From Acinetobacter courvalinii (GTDB lineage: Bacteria > Pseudomonadota > Gammaproteobacteria > Pseudomonadales > Moraxellaceae), in NCBI RefSeq assembly GCF_014635545.1, contig NZ_BMDA01000002.1:62001-126000 (forward strand): 64,000 nucleotides of DNA, written 5' to 3'. Numbering within the stretch: the first letter of the stretch is position 1; each line of letters starts with the position of its first letter. The position numbers were made by a program, and so were the translations under genes. Of this stretch, positions 15,857 through 25,675 are shown piece after piece. The notes below the pieces were generated by a model. The model had not been told where the DNA came from and ran no database searches. It saw nothing but the letters and a program-made list of their open reading frames with translations.

Positions 15857-17215
15857 TTATAGCATGCGATACAGACGTTCTTTCGGGAAGATCGCGGTAA
15901 AGGTTGAGCCTTCATTTTCTTTAGAGGTGATTTCTAGGTGTGCGCCATGCTGCATCAGAACGTGTTTGACAATGGCCAGCCCTAAACCTGTACCACCAGT
16001 TTGACGGCTACGCGCGCTATCGACGCGATAGAAGCGTTCAGTCAGGCGTGGTAAATGTTTTGGATCAATGCCGATGCCATTGTCCTGTACGGTAAAGGAG
16101 GCATGGTCACCCGCTTCATGCCAGCCAATGGTGATGATGCCACCAGGTGGTGTATATTTAATTGCGTTGGTAATTAAGTTGCTGAAGGCACTGGCAATTT
16201 CAATGTCCGAGCCAATCAGGTCACAATGGCTATCAATATCCAGATTTAAAGTATGACCATAATCAAGATTGTAGGCACGCGCATCATCAAAGATCTGGTT
16301 CATCAGATTGGCCATATCAATAATCTGATTTTTCGCGACTTTCTTGTTATTTTCCAGATTAGATAACAGTAATAAGTCATTGACCAAGGCATTCATCCGT
16401 TTGGTCTGGGATTGCATTTGCGTGAAAGCACGTTTCCAGCGTGGGGTAATATCGTCTTGATCGGTAAAGGTTTCGATATACCCACTGAGTACGGTCAGCG
16501 GCGTACGTAATTCATGTGAAATATTATCGACAAAGTCTTTACGCATTTGTTCCAGATTATGGACGCGTGTGGTGTCATGTGCGACCAGCAAACGACTTTC
16601 ACCCCCAAAACGGGTGAGTTTGACGTGTACATAACGCTCTTCTTCCATCTGCGCTTGCAGGCGAATCCCATCAAGGGATTGATCTGGATTATTAAAATAT
16701 TCAATAAAACTGGGCTGGCGTAAAATCGACAATAAGTTACGTCCGCGGTCCAAAGGACTAATCCCTAATAGCTTTTCGGCTGCGGGATTCCACCATTCGA
16801 TTTGATGTTGATCATCAATCAGCACCACGGCTTCTGCCAGAGCAACCAGAGAAGACTGGGCTCGGTCAATGAGACCAACCATTTCCGCTTGAACAATGCG
16901 TTCCTGACGTTGTGCACGATAAACATTGAACAGTAATGCACCCCAGATCCCGTTTAAATTGGGGGGAACATCATAAGGGCGATTCGAAATCCATTCATTG
17001 ACCAGATAAAGCGAGCGGAGCTGCAGGGCGAAAAACACCACAAAAGCAATAAAAATACAGCTCCAAAAGTAGCCAACCCCGAATCCAATTAAGCTTGCAA
17101 TCAATAAGAAAAAAAGTAACAGCCTTAAATCTTGTTTTGCAAACGTCCATAAACTGCTGTAGCGAAAACGCTGGTGTTCACGTGCCAGTTCAGGGACCGG
17201 ATAAGGTTCGTACAT
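15857..17215 (-). CDS. phoR: Phosphate-regulon sensor kinase PhoR
   Basis: Membrane histidine kinase of the phosphate starvation response. 452 residues: two membrane helices (about 30-70), a linker, a PAS domain (about 120-220), the dimerisation domain with phospho-accepting His234 in VDNISHELRTPL, and a C-terminal ATPase domain (NLITNAIKYTPPGG, DNGIGI, TGGTGLGLAIV). Domain order and the immediately upstream phoB (9-nt gap, same operon) identify it. Confidence 0.96.
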   Translation of the reverse strand: MYEPYPVPELAREHQRFRYSSLWTFAKQDLRLLLFFLLIASLIGFGVGYFWSCIFIAFVVFFALQLRSLYLVNEWISNRPYDVPPNLNGIWGALLFNVYRAQRQERIVQAEMVGLIDRAQSSLVALAEAVVLIDDQHQIEWWNPAAEKLLGISPLDRGRNLLSILRQPSFIEYFNNPDQSLDGIRLQAQMEEERYVHVKLTRFGGESRLLVAHDTTRVHNLEQMRKDFVDNISHELRTPLTVLSGYIETFTDQDDITPRWKRAFTQMQSQTKRMNALVNDLLLLSNLENNKKVAKNQIIDMANLMNQIFDDARAYNLDYGHTLNLDIDSHCDLIGSDIEIASAFSNLITNAIKYTPPGGIITIGWHEAGDHASFTVQDNGIGIDPKHLPRLTERFYRVDSARSRQTGGTGLGLAIVKHVLMQHGAHLEITSKENEGSTFTAIFPKERLYRML

Positions 17216-17224
17216 AAAAGATTT

Positions 17225-17935
17225 TTAACCTACTGCTAAATCGGCTCGTGTCGAAAAACGGTAACCTGTGCCACGAACCGTTTGCACAAAGCGGTCAACA
17301 CCAAAAGGCTCTAGCACTTTGCGTAAACGACGGATATGCACGTCAATGGTACGGTCTTCGATATAGACATTGCCACCCCACACCTGATCAAGCAGCTGCG
17401 CACGTGTATAAGCACGTTCCGGATGGGTCATAAAGAAGGCCAGTAAACGATATTCGGTTGGACCCATGTCTAAAATGCTGTTGCCAAAGCTAACACGCTG
17501 ACTGACCGGATCGAGTAACAAGCCATTGGCATCAATCACTTTTTCTCCGCTTAGTGCATTGGCACGACGTAATACCGCCTTGATACGGGAAACCAGTTCA
17601 CGTGTCGAGAAGGGTTTGGTCATGTAGTCATCTGCACCGGCATCCAGACCTTGAACTTTATGGTCTTCTTCGCCACGTGCAGTGAGCATGATCACAGGAA
17701 TTTCAGACAGGTTCTCATCGCGTTTCAGGCGACGGCATAAGTCTACACCACTCACACCCCCCGGTAACATCCAGTCCAGCAAGATAAGTGCAGGACGCTG
17801 ATCAACGATAATCTGATGCGCCTGTTTGGCATCCTCGGCTTGTAAACATTGGAAGCCTGCCATATCCAAAGAGGTATGGATCATTTCGCGGATCGGTAAC
17901 TCATCATCGACAATTAAAATATAGTCATCTTTCAC
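17225..17935 (-). CDS. phoB: Phosphate-regulon response regulator PhoB
   Basis: 236 residues: receiver domain with Asp54 ([10 protein letters not shown]) as phosphorylation site and MTKPF lysine near 108, then an OmpR/PhoB winged-helix domain ([32 protein letters not shown]). It activates phosphate acquisition genes when phosphate is scarce. It is first gene of phoBR; Pho-box-like sequences lie 150-245 bp upstream, consistent with autoregulation. Confidence 0.97.
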   Translation of the reverse strand: MKDDYILIVDDELPIREMIHTSLDMAGFQCLQAEDAKQAHQIIVDQRPALILLDWMLPGGVSGVDLCRRLKRDENLSEIPVIMLTARGEEDHKVQGLDAGADDYMTKPFSTRELVSRIKAVLRRANALSGEKVIDANGLLLDPVSQRVSFGNSILDMGPTEYRLLAFFMTHPERAYTRAQLLDQVWGGNVYIEDRTIDVHIRRLRKVLEPFGVDRFVQTVRGTGYRFSTRADLAVG

Positions 17936-18081
17936 AGCGCAATACCCTTAAAATCTATAACGGTTTAACCGTTTTGTTGTTATGACAGGCTTATTACAAA
18001 GATTAATTATGACAATATCATTGCAAAAGAGGGAATAAAGTCGAATTTAGCAATAAATTGTGACAATTGTGGGGCAGAGTC

Positions 18082-18099
18082 ATGACCATATGATGACAA
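18082..18099 (-). promoter_or_regulatory. Candidate Pho box upstream of phoB
   Basis: On the minus strand the site reads TTGTCAT-CATA-TGGTCAT, matching the PhoB direct repeat CTGTCAT-N4-CTGTCAT with one mismatch in the first 7-mer and two in the second. It lies about 147 bp before the phoB start in the correct orientation. Confidence 0.6.
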
Positions 18100-18162
18100 C
18101 TTGCCTGATCATAAAGCAAATAAATTCATTGAGTTAATCAATCTGTCATGCGATGGTTGTGA

Positions 18163-18180
18163 CTGTCACAAAACTGTAAA
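18163..18180 (+). promoter_or_regulatory. Second Pho-box-like direct repeat
   Basis: CTGTCAC-AAAA-CTGTAAA, with an 11-bp repeat period and close to the Pho consensus. An extra CTGTCAT is at 18143-18149. Orientation points away from phoB, at the 3' end of the TetR gene, so its role is less clear. Confidence 0.45.
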
Positions 18181-18186
18181 ACGATT

Positions 18187-18864
18187 TTAATTTTTTTGTG
18201 AGGTTGTTTCGATAAAGGACAAGAACACAGCACAACAGGCAGAAAGCACATCCTGAAGTGGCTGTTTAAAGCCCTCCGAAACCCAGCGAATAATAATATG
18301 GGTCACATAACCATTCAGGCCGGTTGCCATTAACGACACTTCTTCGGTGCTTTGCGGGGCATTGGGCATGGTAATCATCACAAAGCCCTGAATAATACGG
18401 TCGAACTGGGTCAGGGTTTCCTGAATGGTGGCCTGATTATGCAGGTCCTGCACCAGCATGGCATCGATATAAATAATCCGTGCCATACGCGGATCATCCT
18501 TAATCGCATTTAATAAGGCGGATAAACCGGCATTGACCATATTTTTAGGTTCAGGGGCTGCCATCAGTACGGCCTGAGTCAGGCAGGTCTGCATTTTTTC
18601 GATCATTTTCAGGAACACGGTCTGGAACAGATCTTCACTTTTCTTAAAGGATTCATAAAAGTAGCGTTCAGTCAGCTTGGCCTCATTACAGACATCCTTG
18701 ACCGTGACCGAAAAGAAGCCATGGGTACCGTAAGTCGCAATACCCGCTTCAATCAGTTTGTCACGACGTGCCTGCTTGCGCTCAGTTAACGAGAGACCTT
18801 TGAATTGACGCTCTTTGGTTGTTGCCTTTTTTTTCTTGTCTGTCGCTTGCTCTGGAGTTGCCAT
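18187..18864 (-). CDS. TetR-family transcriptional regulator
   Basis: 225 residues with a lysine-rich N-terminus (about 1-40). A TetR helix-turn-helix at about 45-90 follows (TYGTHGFFSVTVKDVCNEAKLTERYFYESFKKSEDLF), then an all-helical ligand domain. It is divergent from a short-chain dehydrogenase, and the 313-bp gap contains a palindrome overlapping a promoter. It probably represses that dehydrogenase and itself in response to an unknown lipid or hydrophobic ligand. Confidence 0.9.
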   Translation of the reverse strand: MATPEQATDKKKKATTKERQFKGLSLTERKQARRDKLIEAGIATYGTHGFFSVTVKDVCNEAKLTERYFYESFKKSEDLFQTVFLKMIEKMQTCLTQAVLMAAPEPKNMVNAGLSALLNAIKDDPRMARIIYIDAMLVQDLHNQATIQETLTQFDRIIQGFVMITMPNAPQSTEEVSLMATGLNGYVTHIIIRWVSEGFKQPLQDVLSACCAVFLSFIETTSQKN

Positions 18865-19054
18865 TGAAAACCGTTCCCTAAAATGTCGCTAAATCGGATA
18901 TCACGTACTTTTTTACATTGCTGTCATTTGCTGCCGATCTAGCATAACCAAATTTTGAAAATATGCCTTGTCTCTTTTACACATCTTCGGTCAAGAATGT
19001 AAATAGGCCTATTATGACATGTTAGGTGTCGGTTATTGCCATTTGTCATAAAGC

Positions 19055-19088
19055 TTGACTGTACTATATTGACAACCTGTATTGTCAA
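19055..19088 (+). promoter_or_regulatory. Promoter with overlapping operator for the SDR gene
   Basis: Possible -35 TTGACT (19055-19060) and -10 TGTATT (19078-19083) with a 17-bp spacer. An inverted repeat TTGACAA / TTGTCAA (19069-19075, 19082-19088) covers the -10, a suitable position for repression by the divergent TetR protein. Confidence 0.55.
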
Positions 19089-19177
19089 AATTATATTGGT
19101 TACAGGTTAAACAGCACATGACAACGCATGATTGGGGCGAATATTGTGCATATCATTCGCAACACAAAGGATAGGCA

Positions 19178-20005
19178 ATGAAAAATTTTAAAAATAAAGT
19201 CGCAGCGATCACCGGTGCTGGTTCTGGGATTGGACAACAGCTGGCGATCTTGTTAGCGAAACAGGGCTGTCATTTATCGTTAAGTGATATCAATGAAAAA
19301 GGTCTGGCTCAAACCGTTGAATTGGTGAAGCCATACCCTGTAACAGTCACCACAAAAGTACTTGATGTCTCAAACCGTGATGCGGTGAAACAATGGGCGC
19401 AAGAGACGGTACAGGATCATGGTTCGGTTAATATGATCTTCAATAACGCAGGTGTTGCACTTGGCTCAACGGTCGAAGGCGCAAGCTATGAAGATTTGGA
19501 ATGGATCGTTGGCATCAATTTCTGGGGCGTGGTGTACGGCACCAAAGAATTCCTGCCATTTATCAAACAAACCAAAGATGGTCATATCATCAATATTTCA
19601 AGTATCTTTGGCCTAACCTCGCAGCCAACTCAGTCTGCCTATAACGCCACCAAATTTGCAGTGCGTGGTTTTACTGAATCGTTACGTCAGGAGCTGGATA
19701 TTGAGAAGAGCGGTGTCAGCTCACTCTGTGTCCATCCGGGCGGTATCCGCACCAATATTGCCAAAGCAGCAAAAATGAATGACAGCTTGAAGAGTCTGGG
19801 TATGGACCCGAGCAAATCGATCAAGCAATTTGACAAATTCCTGCGTACCCCACCAGAAGAAGCAGCACGTCAAATTCTGAATGCCGTACAGAAGGACAAA
19901 CGCCGTCTGTTAATTGGTACTGATGCGCGTATTGTGGATTCATTCCAGCGTTTATTCCCGACGGGTTATCAACGTATTGCAGCCCTTGCAACCAAAATGA
20001 TGTAA
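19178..20005 (+). CDS. Short-chain dehydrogenase/reductase (SDR)
   Basis: 275 residues, classical SDR. Cofactor loop TGAGSGIG at 13-20, NNAG near 89, catalytic Ser in INISSIFGL, Tyr155 and Lys159 in YNATK. Asp37 after the second strand (LSDIN) suggests NAD(H) preference. It is an NAD(P)-dependent oxidoreductase, probably acting on a hydrophobic alcohol or ketone given the TetR neighbour; substrate unknown. AAAGGA ribosome site before the ATG. Confidence 0.9.
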   Translation: MKNFKNKVAAITGAGSGIGQQLAILLAKQGCHLSLSDINEKGLAQTVELVKPYPVTVTTKVLDVSNRDAVKQWAQETVQDHGSVNMIFNNAGVALGSTVEGASYEDLEWIVGINFWGVVYGTKEFLPFIKQTKDGHIINISSIFGLTSQPTQSAYNATKFAVRGFTESLRQELDIEKSGVSSLCVHPGGIRTNIAKAAKMNDSLKSLGMDPSKSIKQFDKFLRTPPEEAARQILNAVQKDKRRLLIGTDARIVDSFQRLFPTGYQRIAALATKMM

Positions 20006-20020
20006 GTCATTACTGCAGAA

Positions 20021-20050
20021 AAAAGCCATTCTTTGTGAATGGCTTTTTTC
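20021..20050. terminator. Terminator between SDR and MATE genes
   Basis: GAAAAAAGCCATTC / GAATGGCTTTTTTC stem, symmetrical, serving both convergent genes. Confidence 0.88.
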
Positions 20051-20056
20051 TTTGTT

Positions 20057-21424
20057 TTAAATCAGGACTTTGATTTTTGATTTCTTCCAGAAGAGTTGAT
20101 AATAAAAGCCTTGGAAAATACATAGGCTGACGAAAGACAGCGCATAGGCAATCCAGATCCCGGTTAAGCCCCACAATGAGCTAAACCAGTAGGCACACGG
20201 TACTTCGATCAGGAGAATGGTAAAAATATTGATCAGCATGGGGACATTGACCGTACCGCTGGCACGCATGATCGAGGCAAAAATCGCACTGGCACCAAAG
20301 AATAAAATTGACCACAACACAATAAACAGCAGTTGCTGTCCCAGTACAATTACGCTGTGATCGGTAATAAACAGCGCCATTAAATATTTAGAGAATAAGT
20401 AGCCCAGAATAATCAAGGTCCCCGTAAACAGGAAATTCATGCCCAAAGCCGTTCGGGTCACTTTGGCTAATAAATCAGGTTGACCTGCACCAATCGCTTG
20501 AGCCGCAAAAATCGAAGCAGCAATCGAAATCGACAAGGCTGGAAACTGAATATAGTTCAGTACCTGATTCACGGCACCATAAGCTGCGGTGGCATGTGCG
20601 CCATAATGATTAATCAGGCCGATAATTACCAGACCAGCTAAAGAGGTCGTCACCATCTGGATGCCGGTTGGAATCCCGAGTTTCAGAATTAATTTACTCA
20701 GCTCGGCATCATGGCGAATATGTTGCAATAATTGACGATCAATCTTTAAGGGATGATTTTTATGGTTCAGATAAACCGTTAAAAAAATCAGTACAAAGGC
20801 ATAGCCCAGAATGGTGGCAATTGCGGGTGCGACGATACCTAATGCAGGGAAACCAAAATAACCCTTCAGCAAAACCGGGGTGACTGCCAGACCGATCAGA
20901 CTGGTCAGACTTAAGGCAATCAGGGGGGTGACGCTATCGCCGACACCACGCAGAATCGAGGTGTAAATAATATACACGAACAGTAAGGGACTACCGACCA
21001 GCATCCATTGCACATAAGGCAAGGACAGATGCATCACCTTGGGATCGGTGCCCAATAATTCCAGAATGTGCTTGGCAAATATCAGACCGAGTACGGCAAT
21101 AATGCTCCCGCCAATCAAGGTCATAAACAGGGTCGAACCAATCACACAGCGGACTTTTTCAAGGTTTTGTGCGCCCCAGGCCTGTCCCACCAGTACAGTA
21201 GTTCCCGCTGAAATACCGATCACGAAAGCCAGCAGAAAAAACAGGATCGGGAAGAACACGGAAACAGCGGCAATGGCATCTACGCCCATCATTTGACCGA
21301 CAAAGATGGTATTAATCGTACCCGACAGGTTTTGTAAAATATTGGTGGCAATCAAAGGCACCAGAAACAGAAAAAATGTTTTCCAGAGATTGGGTTGCAT
21401 CACCAGCGGTTGACGTGGAGTCAT
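20057..21424 (-). CDS. MATE-family multidrug efflux transporter
   Basis: 455 residues with about twelve membrane helices in two related halves. N-terminal segment PLIATNILQNLSGTINTIFVGQMMGVDAIAAVS and the matching second-half region (KLGIPTGIQMVTTSLAGLVIIGLINHYGAHATAAYGAVNQV) are typical of MATE (NorM/DinF) antiporters. Expected to expel cationic drugs using sodium or proton gradients. It is related in kind to A. baumannii AbeM, but identity was not tested. Confidence 0.93.
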   Translation of the reverse strand: MTPRQPLVMQPNLWKTFFLFLVPLIATNILQNLSGTINTIFVGQMMGVDAIAAVSVFFPILFFLLAFVIGISAGTTVLVGQAWGAQNLEKVRCVIGSTLFMTLIGGSIIAVLGLIFAKHILELLGTDPKVMHLSLPYVQWMLVGSPLLFVYIIYTSILRGVGDSVTPLIALSLTSLIGLAVTPVLLKGYFGFPALGIVAPAIATILGYAFVLIFLTVYLNHKNHPLKIDRQLLQHIRHDAELSKLILKLGIPTGIQMVTTSLAGLVIIGLINHYGAHATAAYGAVNQVLNYIQFPALSISIAASIFAAQAIGAGQPDLLAKVTRTALGMNFLFTGTLIILGYLFSKYLMALFITDHSVIVLGQQLLFIVLWSILFFGASAIFASIMRASGTVNVPMLINIFTILLIEVPCAYWFSSLWGLTGIWIAYALSFVSLCIFQGFYYQLFWKKSKIKVLI

Positions 21425-21524
21425 TCAGTTTCCTTCACCCTTCAGCCTGAAGCGTATCTATTTTTTCCAACATAGCATCATAAGTGATGCTGGGAACTTT
21501 ATCGTTCGGTTTATTTTTTGTTGA

Positions 21525-22679
21525 TCAACACTGCAGGAGGATTTCACCGGCACGTTGTAGGGTCTGATCGGTCTTGGCAAAGCAGAAGCGGATCAGGCGC
21601 AGTGATTCTGGCGCTTGTCGGTAAAATACTGAAATGGGAATTGCAACGATTTTGTGTTGCTCGGCAAGGAACTGGCACATCTCGACATCATTTAAGTCTG
21701 GACGAATATTGCTGTAATCCAGATTCTGGAAATAGGTGCCTTGAGACGGGGTAAATTGAAAACGTGAGTGTTGAAGCTGGGTATTAAATAGATCGCGTTT
21801 TGCCTGGTAAAAATGAGGGAGCTCTTGAATATGCTCAGGGTGCTGTTGCATGTAATCGGCCAGCGCCAATTGACACGGCATATTCCCACAGAAATTGGCA
21901 AACTGATAAATCTGGCGGAACAGTCGCATCAGCTGCGGGGAGGCCACGCAATAACCGGTTTTCCAGCCAGTGACATGGTAGGTTTTACCAAAAGAGCCAA
22001 TCACAAAACTGCGATCGCGTAATTCAGGAAATTGCAGTGCGCTAAAGTGTTTTTGTCCATCAAAGACCAGATGTTCATAGACTTCATCTGAAAGCACCAC
22101 AATATTTTTATCTTGAATCAGTTCAATCAGTTGTCGCCAGTCTTGTTCTGACCAGATTGCACCAGTGGGGTTATGCGGTGTATTGACAATAATCATGCGG
22201 GTTCTGGCATTGATACTGTCTTTGACTTTTTGCCAGTCCACCTGAAAAGATGGCGCTTCCAGATTGATATGAATGGATTTTCCACCAGCCAGTTGAACTG
22301 CAGGCGCGTAGCTGTCATAGCTGGGATCGAAAATAATCACTTCATCTTCTGCATGGATGCGGGCTTGAATGGCACAAAAGATCGCAATGGTTGCGCCTGA
22401 AGTAATGGTGATTTCAGTGGCAGGATCAAGTTGCAATTGATTGCGTTGTAAAAACTGTGTGGCGAGCTGTTCGCGCAGGGCCAATACCCCATCACCCGCG
22501 GGGTACTGGTTATAGCCTGAGAGTGTGGCTTGGTTCAGCGCATCTAGCAGGGCAGCTGGCGCCGGAAAATCGGGGAAGCCTTGGGACAGATTCAGGGCAT
22601 TGAGCCGGTGTGCGAGTTCAGTCATGATGCTAAAAATGGTCACGCCTTGGCTTGGGAGTTTTGACTGAAGTTGCAACAT
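21525..22679 (-). CDS. PLP-dependent methionine aminotransferase (YbdL type)
   Basis: 384 residues, fold-type I aminotransferase. N-terminal LNLSQGFPDFPAP, substrate-region NTPHNPTGAIW, DEVYEHLVFDG, and the PLP-lysine segment SFGKTYHVTGWKTGYCVA, which is near-identical to the YbdL family. E. coli YbdL prefers methionine, phenylalanine and histidine with keto acids. Likely role is methionine or aromatic amino-acid transamination, possibly the last step of methionine salvage. Confidence 0.88.
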   Translation of the reverse strand: MLQLQSKLPSQGVTIFSIMTELAHRLNALNLSQGFPDFPAPAALLDALNQATLSGYNQYPAGDGVLALREQLATQFLQRNQLQLDPATEITITSGATIAIFCAIQARIHAEDEVIIFDPSYDSYAPAVQLAGGKSIHINLEAPSFQVDWQKVKDSINARTRMIIVNTPHNPTGAIWSEQDWRQLIELIQDKNIVVLSDEVYEHLVFDGQKHFSALQFPELRDRSFVIGSFGKTYHVTGWKTGYCVASPQLMRLFRQIYQFANFCGNMPCQLALADYMQQHPEHIQELPHFYQAKRDLFNTQLQHSRFQFTPSQGTYFQNLDYSNIRPDLNDVEMCQFLAEQHKIVAIPISVFYRQAPESLRLIRFCFAKTDQTLQRAGEILLQC

Positions 22680-22773
22680 GATTGAAATTACCTAATTAAA
22701 TTTTAATGAATTATTTATTGTGGCGGTGTCTTGCCGAGTACTCACCTAATTTCAGGATAAGCCTTCAGCTGGA

Positions 22774-22898
22774 GTTACTTTGGTTTTGCCCAAAGTAACC
22801 AAAAGCATTGTCATTCGCAAAACCTGTTCACTTCTTGCATTGTTTCGATTACCTCGCAGAAACAACATTGAATTGAAACCACGCAGGTTGCGAATGAC
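22774..22898. repeat. Dispersed multi-hairpin repeat, copy 2
   Basis: Hairpin GTTACTTTGG/CCAAAGTAAC (22774-22799), identical to copy 1 in the whole 26-bp core. Long arms follow: GTCATTCGCAA (22810-22820) pairs with TTGCGAATGAC (22888-22898), extended by ACCTG/CAGGT. TTGTTTC/GAAACAA (22840-22846, 22859-22865) nests inside. The arm sequences differ from copies 1 and 3, but the architecture is the same. Confidence 0.75.
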
Positions 22899-22947
22899 TT
22901 ATCCCGCGTATCTTATTTAGAACAGGGAACAGGTTTTTTATTCGATA

Positions 22948-24255
22948 TCACAAAACATTTTCCACAATAGCACGAATTACACCGAGTGCTAAACCAATAA
23001 AGGCACCGACAATTACGCCGTTAACGCGGATCATATGCAGGTCACCGCCAACCTCACTTTCGATTTTGGCAATCATTTCCCGTGAATCCCATTCATGGAT
23101 ACGTTCACTGATATAACGAATGATCTTGTCGCTATATTGCTCACTGAAATTGGTCGCCAAGCCCACCATTTTTTCATTCAATACCTGACGTACTTTTTCA
23201 TTCTGGATCAGGCTTTCACCCAGTTGTTGAATCGCCGCCTGTAAGTTGGTGGCAATGCCTGAATCTGGCTGCATTAAATCGGTCTTGATCGCATCACATA
23301 GTATCGCAACTGCACCACTGATAAAGTTCAGCACTTGTGGGCTATCCAGCAAGGCATCTTTGCCACGATTTAAACGCTGGCTGGCTTCACTGTCGGGTTC
23401 TGCCAGTTGCAGCATCAGATTATGTGTGGTGGTTTCAATATCCTGACGCCATGGATGATCAGGATTGGCCAGCATCGACTCAACTTTTTCTATCAGCGAG
23501 TCAATGGTACGTTGCTGGACGTCAATCCCGATCCAGCTGGCACCTTTGGCTAGTTTCCAGACCCCGAGTTCCTGAAACAGTTTACGTGATAAATCGCGTG
23601 CTTCTTCAGGATGAGACACCATCCATTCATGTGCCAGATCCAGTCCGCGTTGTAACACATCCTGATGGAAATCATTTTCCAGCACTGCCCGCAGCATTTC
23701 ACTGGCCAGCTTATTGACCTTGGTGCTTCTGACCCATTGCACACTGTTATTCTGGACAAAATGCGCAATTTGATCCTGACTGACAAATTCAAAGATTCTT
23801 GGCACGGTGTGCTGAATCATCTGCACCACCTGCTGGTTATTCTTTGGACTGGCCAACCATTGCCCTACCGCCAGACTGATATCGGCATTTTGTAAACTGC
23901 GTTCGACAATCTGTGGTGACAGGAAGTTTTCCTGCACAAAACGTCCCATCGACTCGGCGATACGTGCCTTATTACGCGGAATAATTTCAGTGTGATCACG
24001 TAATAACTTGGGTAAAGGCATTCTACCAAAGGGATTGCGGAACAGTACCGTGACCGCATACCAGTCGGCTAAGCCACCCACCACGCCTGCTTCTGCACCG
24101 AGCATGAAAATATGGATGAGCCATTTATATTCAGGGAGAAAATGCGCCGCGACCATTAAAGCAATCCATGACACCACGGCAATAATCAGGGCCATGGTGG
24201 CGAAGTATTTACTTCTTTGCAGGCTAGGTACGTGGATTTCTTCGACTGAACTCAT
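22948..24255 (-). CDS. DUF445 membrane protein
   Basis: 435 residues: two N-terminal hydrophobic helices (about 18-55), a conserved GGLADWYAVTVLFRNPFG segment, a long helical middle likely to be coiled, and a C-terminal membrane segment (GVIVGAFIGLALGVIRAIV). This is the DUF445 (YjiN-like) family; no biochemical function is established. It is followed 16 nt upstream by a lipoprotein gene in the same direction, so possibly an operon. Confidence 0.88.
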   Translation of the reverse strand: MSSVEEIHVPSLQRSKYFATMALIIAVVSWIALMVAAHFLPEYKWLIHIFMLGAEAGVVGGLADWYAVTVLFRNPFGRMPLPKLLRDHTEIIPRNKARIAESMGRFVQENFLSPQIVERSLQNADISLAVGQWLASPKNNQQVVQMIQHTVPRIFEFVSQDQIAHFVQNNSVQWVRSTKVNKLASEMLRAVLENDFHQDVLQRGLDLAHEWMVSHPEEARDLSRKLFQELGVWKLAKGASWIGIDVQQRTIDSLIEKVESMLANPDHPWRQDIETTTHNLMLQLAEPDSEASQRLNRGKDALLDSPQVLNFISGAVAILCDAIKTDLMQPDSGIATNLQAAIQQLGESLIQNEKVRQVLNEKMVGLATNFSEQYSDKIIRYISERIHEWDSREMIAKIESEVGGDLHMIRVNGVIVGAFIGLALGVIRAIVENVL

Positions 24256-24271
24256 TGAGCCATCCTTTTAA

Positions 24272-24829
24272 TTACTTTTTATTTTGAGGCGGTGCAGGCG
24301 GCTGCAACACGTCTCCTGTTGGACTCAAACCGTATTTTGGCCCCAAAGATTGCAAAATAAGTTGTGCATCAAAGGCATCTGGTGCTTGCTGCTGAGTCTT
24401 GAAACAATCAATAGTATACGACACTTGGATTGGATCAATATTGACCACTTGTGGGGTATCGTAGAAGGGATCCGGCCAAAAGGCGGGATGACGACGATAG
24501 TAACCATAAGGATAATACGACGGTGTCGGATAAATCACAGCCTGACGTGGCGCTTTATGCCGGGCATTACTCGGGTCATCCACTACAGTAAAGTAGCGGA
24601 AGCCATTTTTAACCGTGGTCTGCGCAGCCTTGAGTAAGGTAATTTCCTCTGCTGTACCATAACTCAAATTGTTATCCGCCTGAAAACCGACACGGTAGGT
24701 TTTGTTATTTAACGGATAAGCGGTGAACTGGCCCAACTGGTCAAAGGTTCGGGGCTTGGCAGGGACGGTTGCACAGCCTGCAAATGTCAATGTGAGCAGA
24801 AGCGGTGTGCACATTAATAACGATTTCAT
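24272..24829 (-). CDS. Lipoprotein, CC0125/CC1285-like
   Basis: 185 residues from the second ATG (MKSLLMCTPLLL). Signal peptide ends in the lipobox LTFAGC, so a lipid-anchored envelope protein. The body has a conserved YRVGFQADNNLSYGTAEEITLLKAAQTTVKNGFRYFTVVDD segment, typical of small Acinetobacter and proteobacterial lipoproteins of this kind, then a proline/tyrosine-rich stretch. Function unknown. Adjacent to the DUF445 gene. Confidence 0.75.
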   Translation of the reverse strand: MKSLLMCTPLLLTLTFAGCATVPAKPRTFDQLGQFTAYPLNNKTYRVGFQADNNLSYGTAEEITLLKAAQTTVKNGFRYFTVVDDPSNARHKAPRQAVIYPTPSYYPYGYYRRHPAFWPDPFYDTPQVVNIDPIQVSYTIDCFKTQQQAPDAFDAQLILQSLGPKYGLSPTGDVLQPPAPPQNKK

Positions 24830-24866
24830 ATGCAATTCCTAATATCAATGGTCGAGGGAGATCGAC

Positions 24867-25406
24867 CTAGAAGCTACTATTGGGCTGGGTTAAAAACTCT
24901 GTTTCCTCTGGGGTAGAGTCTCGCCCTAAAATTTTATTGCGATGGGGATAACGACCAAAACGATCAATAATCACTTTATGCTTTTTCTCAAAGTTTAAAT
25001 TAATTTCATTGCCGAGGCGCTGGAATAATTTGAGGGCAAATTCATGGATGCGTTTGGATTCGCTATGCATAAAGGGCATATATAAAAATGAGCGCTGATC
25101 AGGACTGAGTTGCGCATCGAGTTGTAAACTAATCGCTTCTTGTGCCAAAGCCAAGGCCAGGCTGTCGTAAGCAAAGGCCTGTGCCTGATCGCGGTATAAG
25201 TTACGGGAGAACTGGTCAAGCACGATAATTTCGGCCAGACGGCCTTCGGGCGTTTGCCGCCATGACCACAGTTCCGCCTGTGCGGCCTGTTGATGAATCT
25301 CTTGAAACGACTCGCGAATTTTTGCATCAAAATCATCGCTTTTGGCAAACCAGAGGGAGCGGTGTTCCGGGTCAAACCAAAAATTCAGAATGTCTTGCGC
25401 TTGCAT
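24867..25406 (-). CDS. DUF924 family protein
   Basis: 179 residues from ATG 25406, which has GAGGAG 8 nt upstream; a longer frame upstream lacks a ribosome site. Family landmarks: ILNFWFDP, WFAKSDDFDAKI, IIVLDQFSRNLYRD, FLYMPFMHSES and the C-terminal FGRYPHRNKILGR. The fold is an all-helical, TPR-like domain. Its cellular role is not established. Single gene, divergent from gshA. Confidence 0.92.
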   Translation of the reverse strand: MQAQDILNFWFDPEHRSLWFAKSDDFDAKIRESFQEIHQQAAQAELWSWRQTPEGRLAEIIVLDQFSRNLYRDQAQAFAYDSLALALAQEAISLQLDAQLSPDQRSFLYMPFMHSESKRIHEFALKLFQRLGNEINLNFEKKHKVIIDRFGRYPHRNKILGRDSTPEETEFLTQPNSSF

Positions 25407-25675
25407 GGGCGAGTCTCCTCTAGAAGATTTATTTTTCAATAAAATCACAATTTGAGCGTGTCTTATGTAACAAGATTGTGATAAAAATTGCCAGACTAAA
25501 CAGGGATTTCTGTCGCAAGCATTTTTCAAATGTTCACAGAGCCTAGATGACTAGATCACAATTGTCGTTATAATTGGCTGAGTCGAAGGGATTGGCATTG
25601 TCATGATGCCTGTATGGTCGACGAAGTCGCTACCTTTGATGTGGTCGGCTGATCTTGAATAAGCGAGCCTATAAT

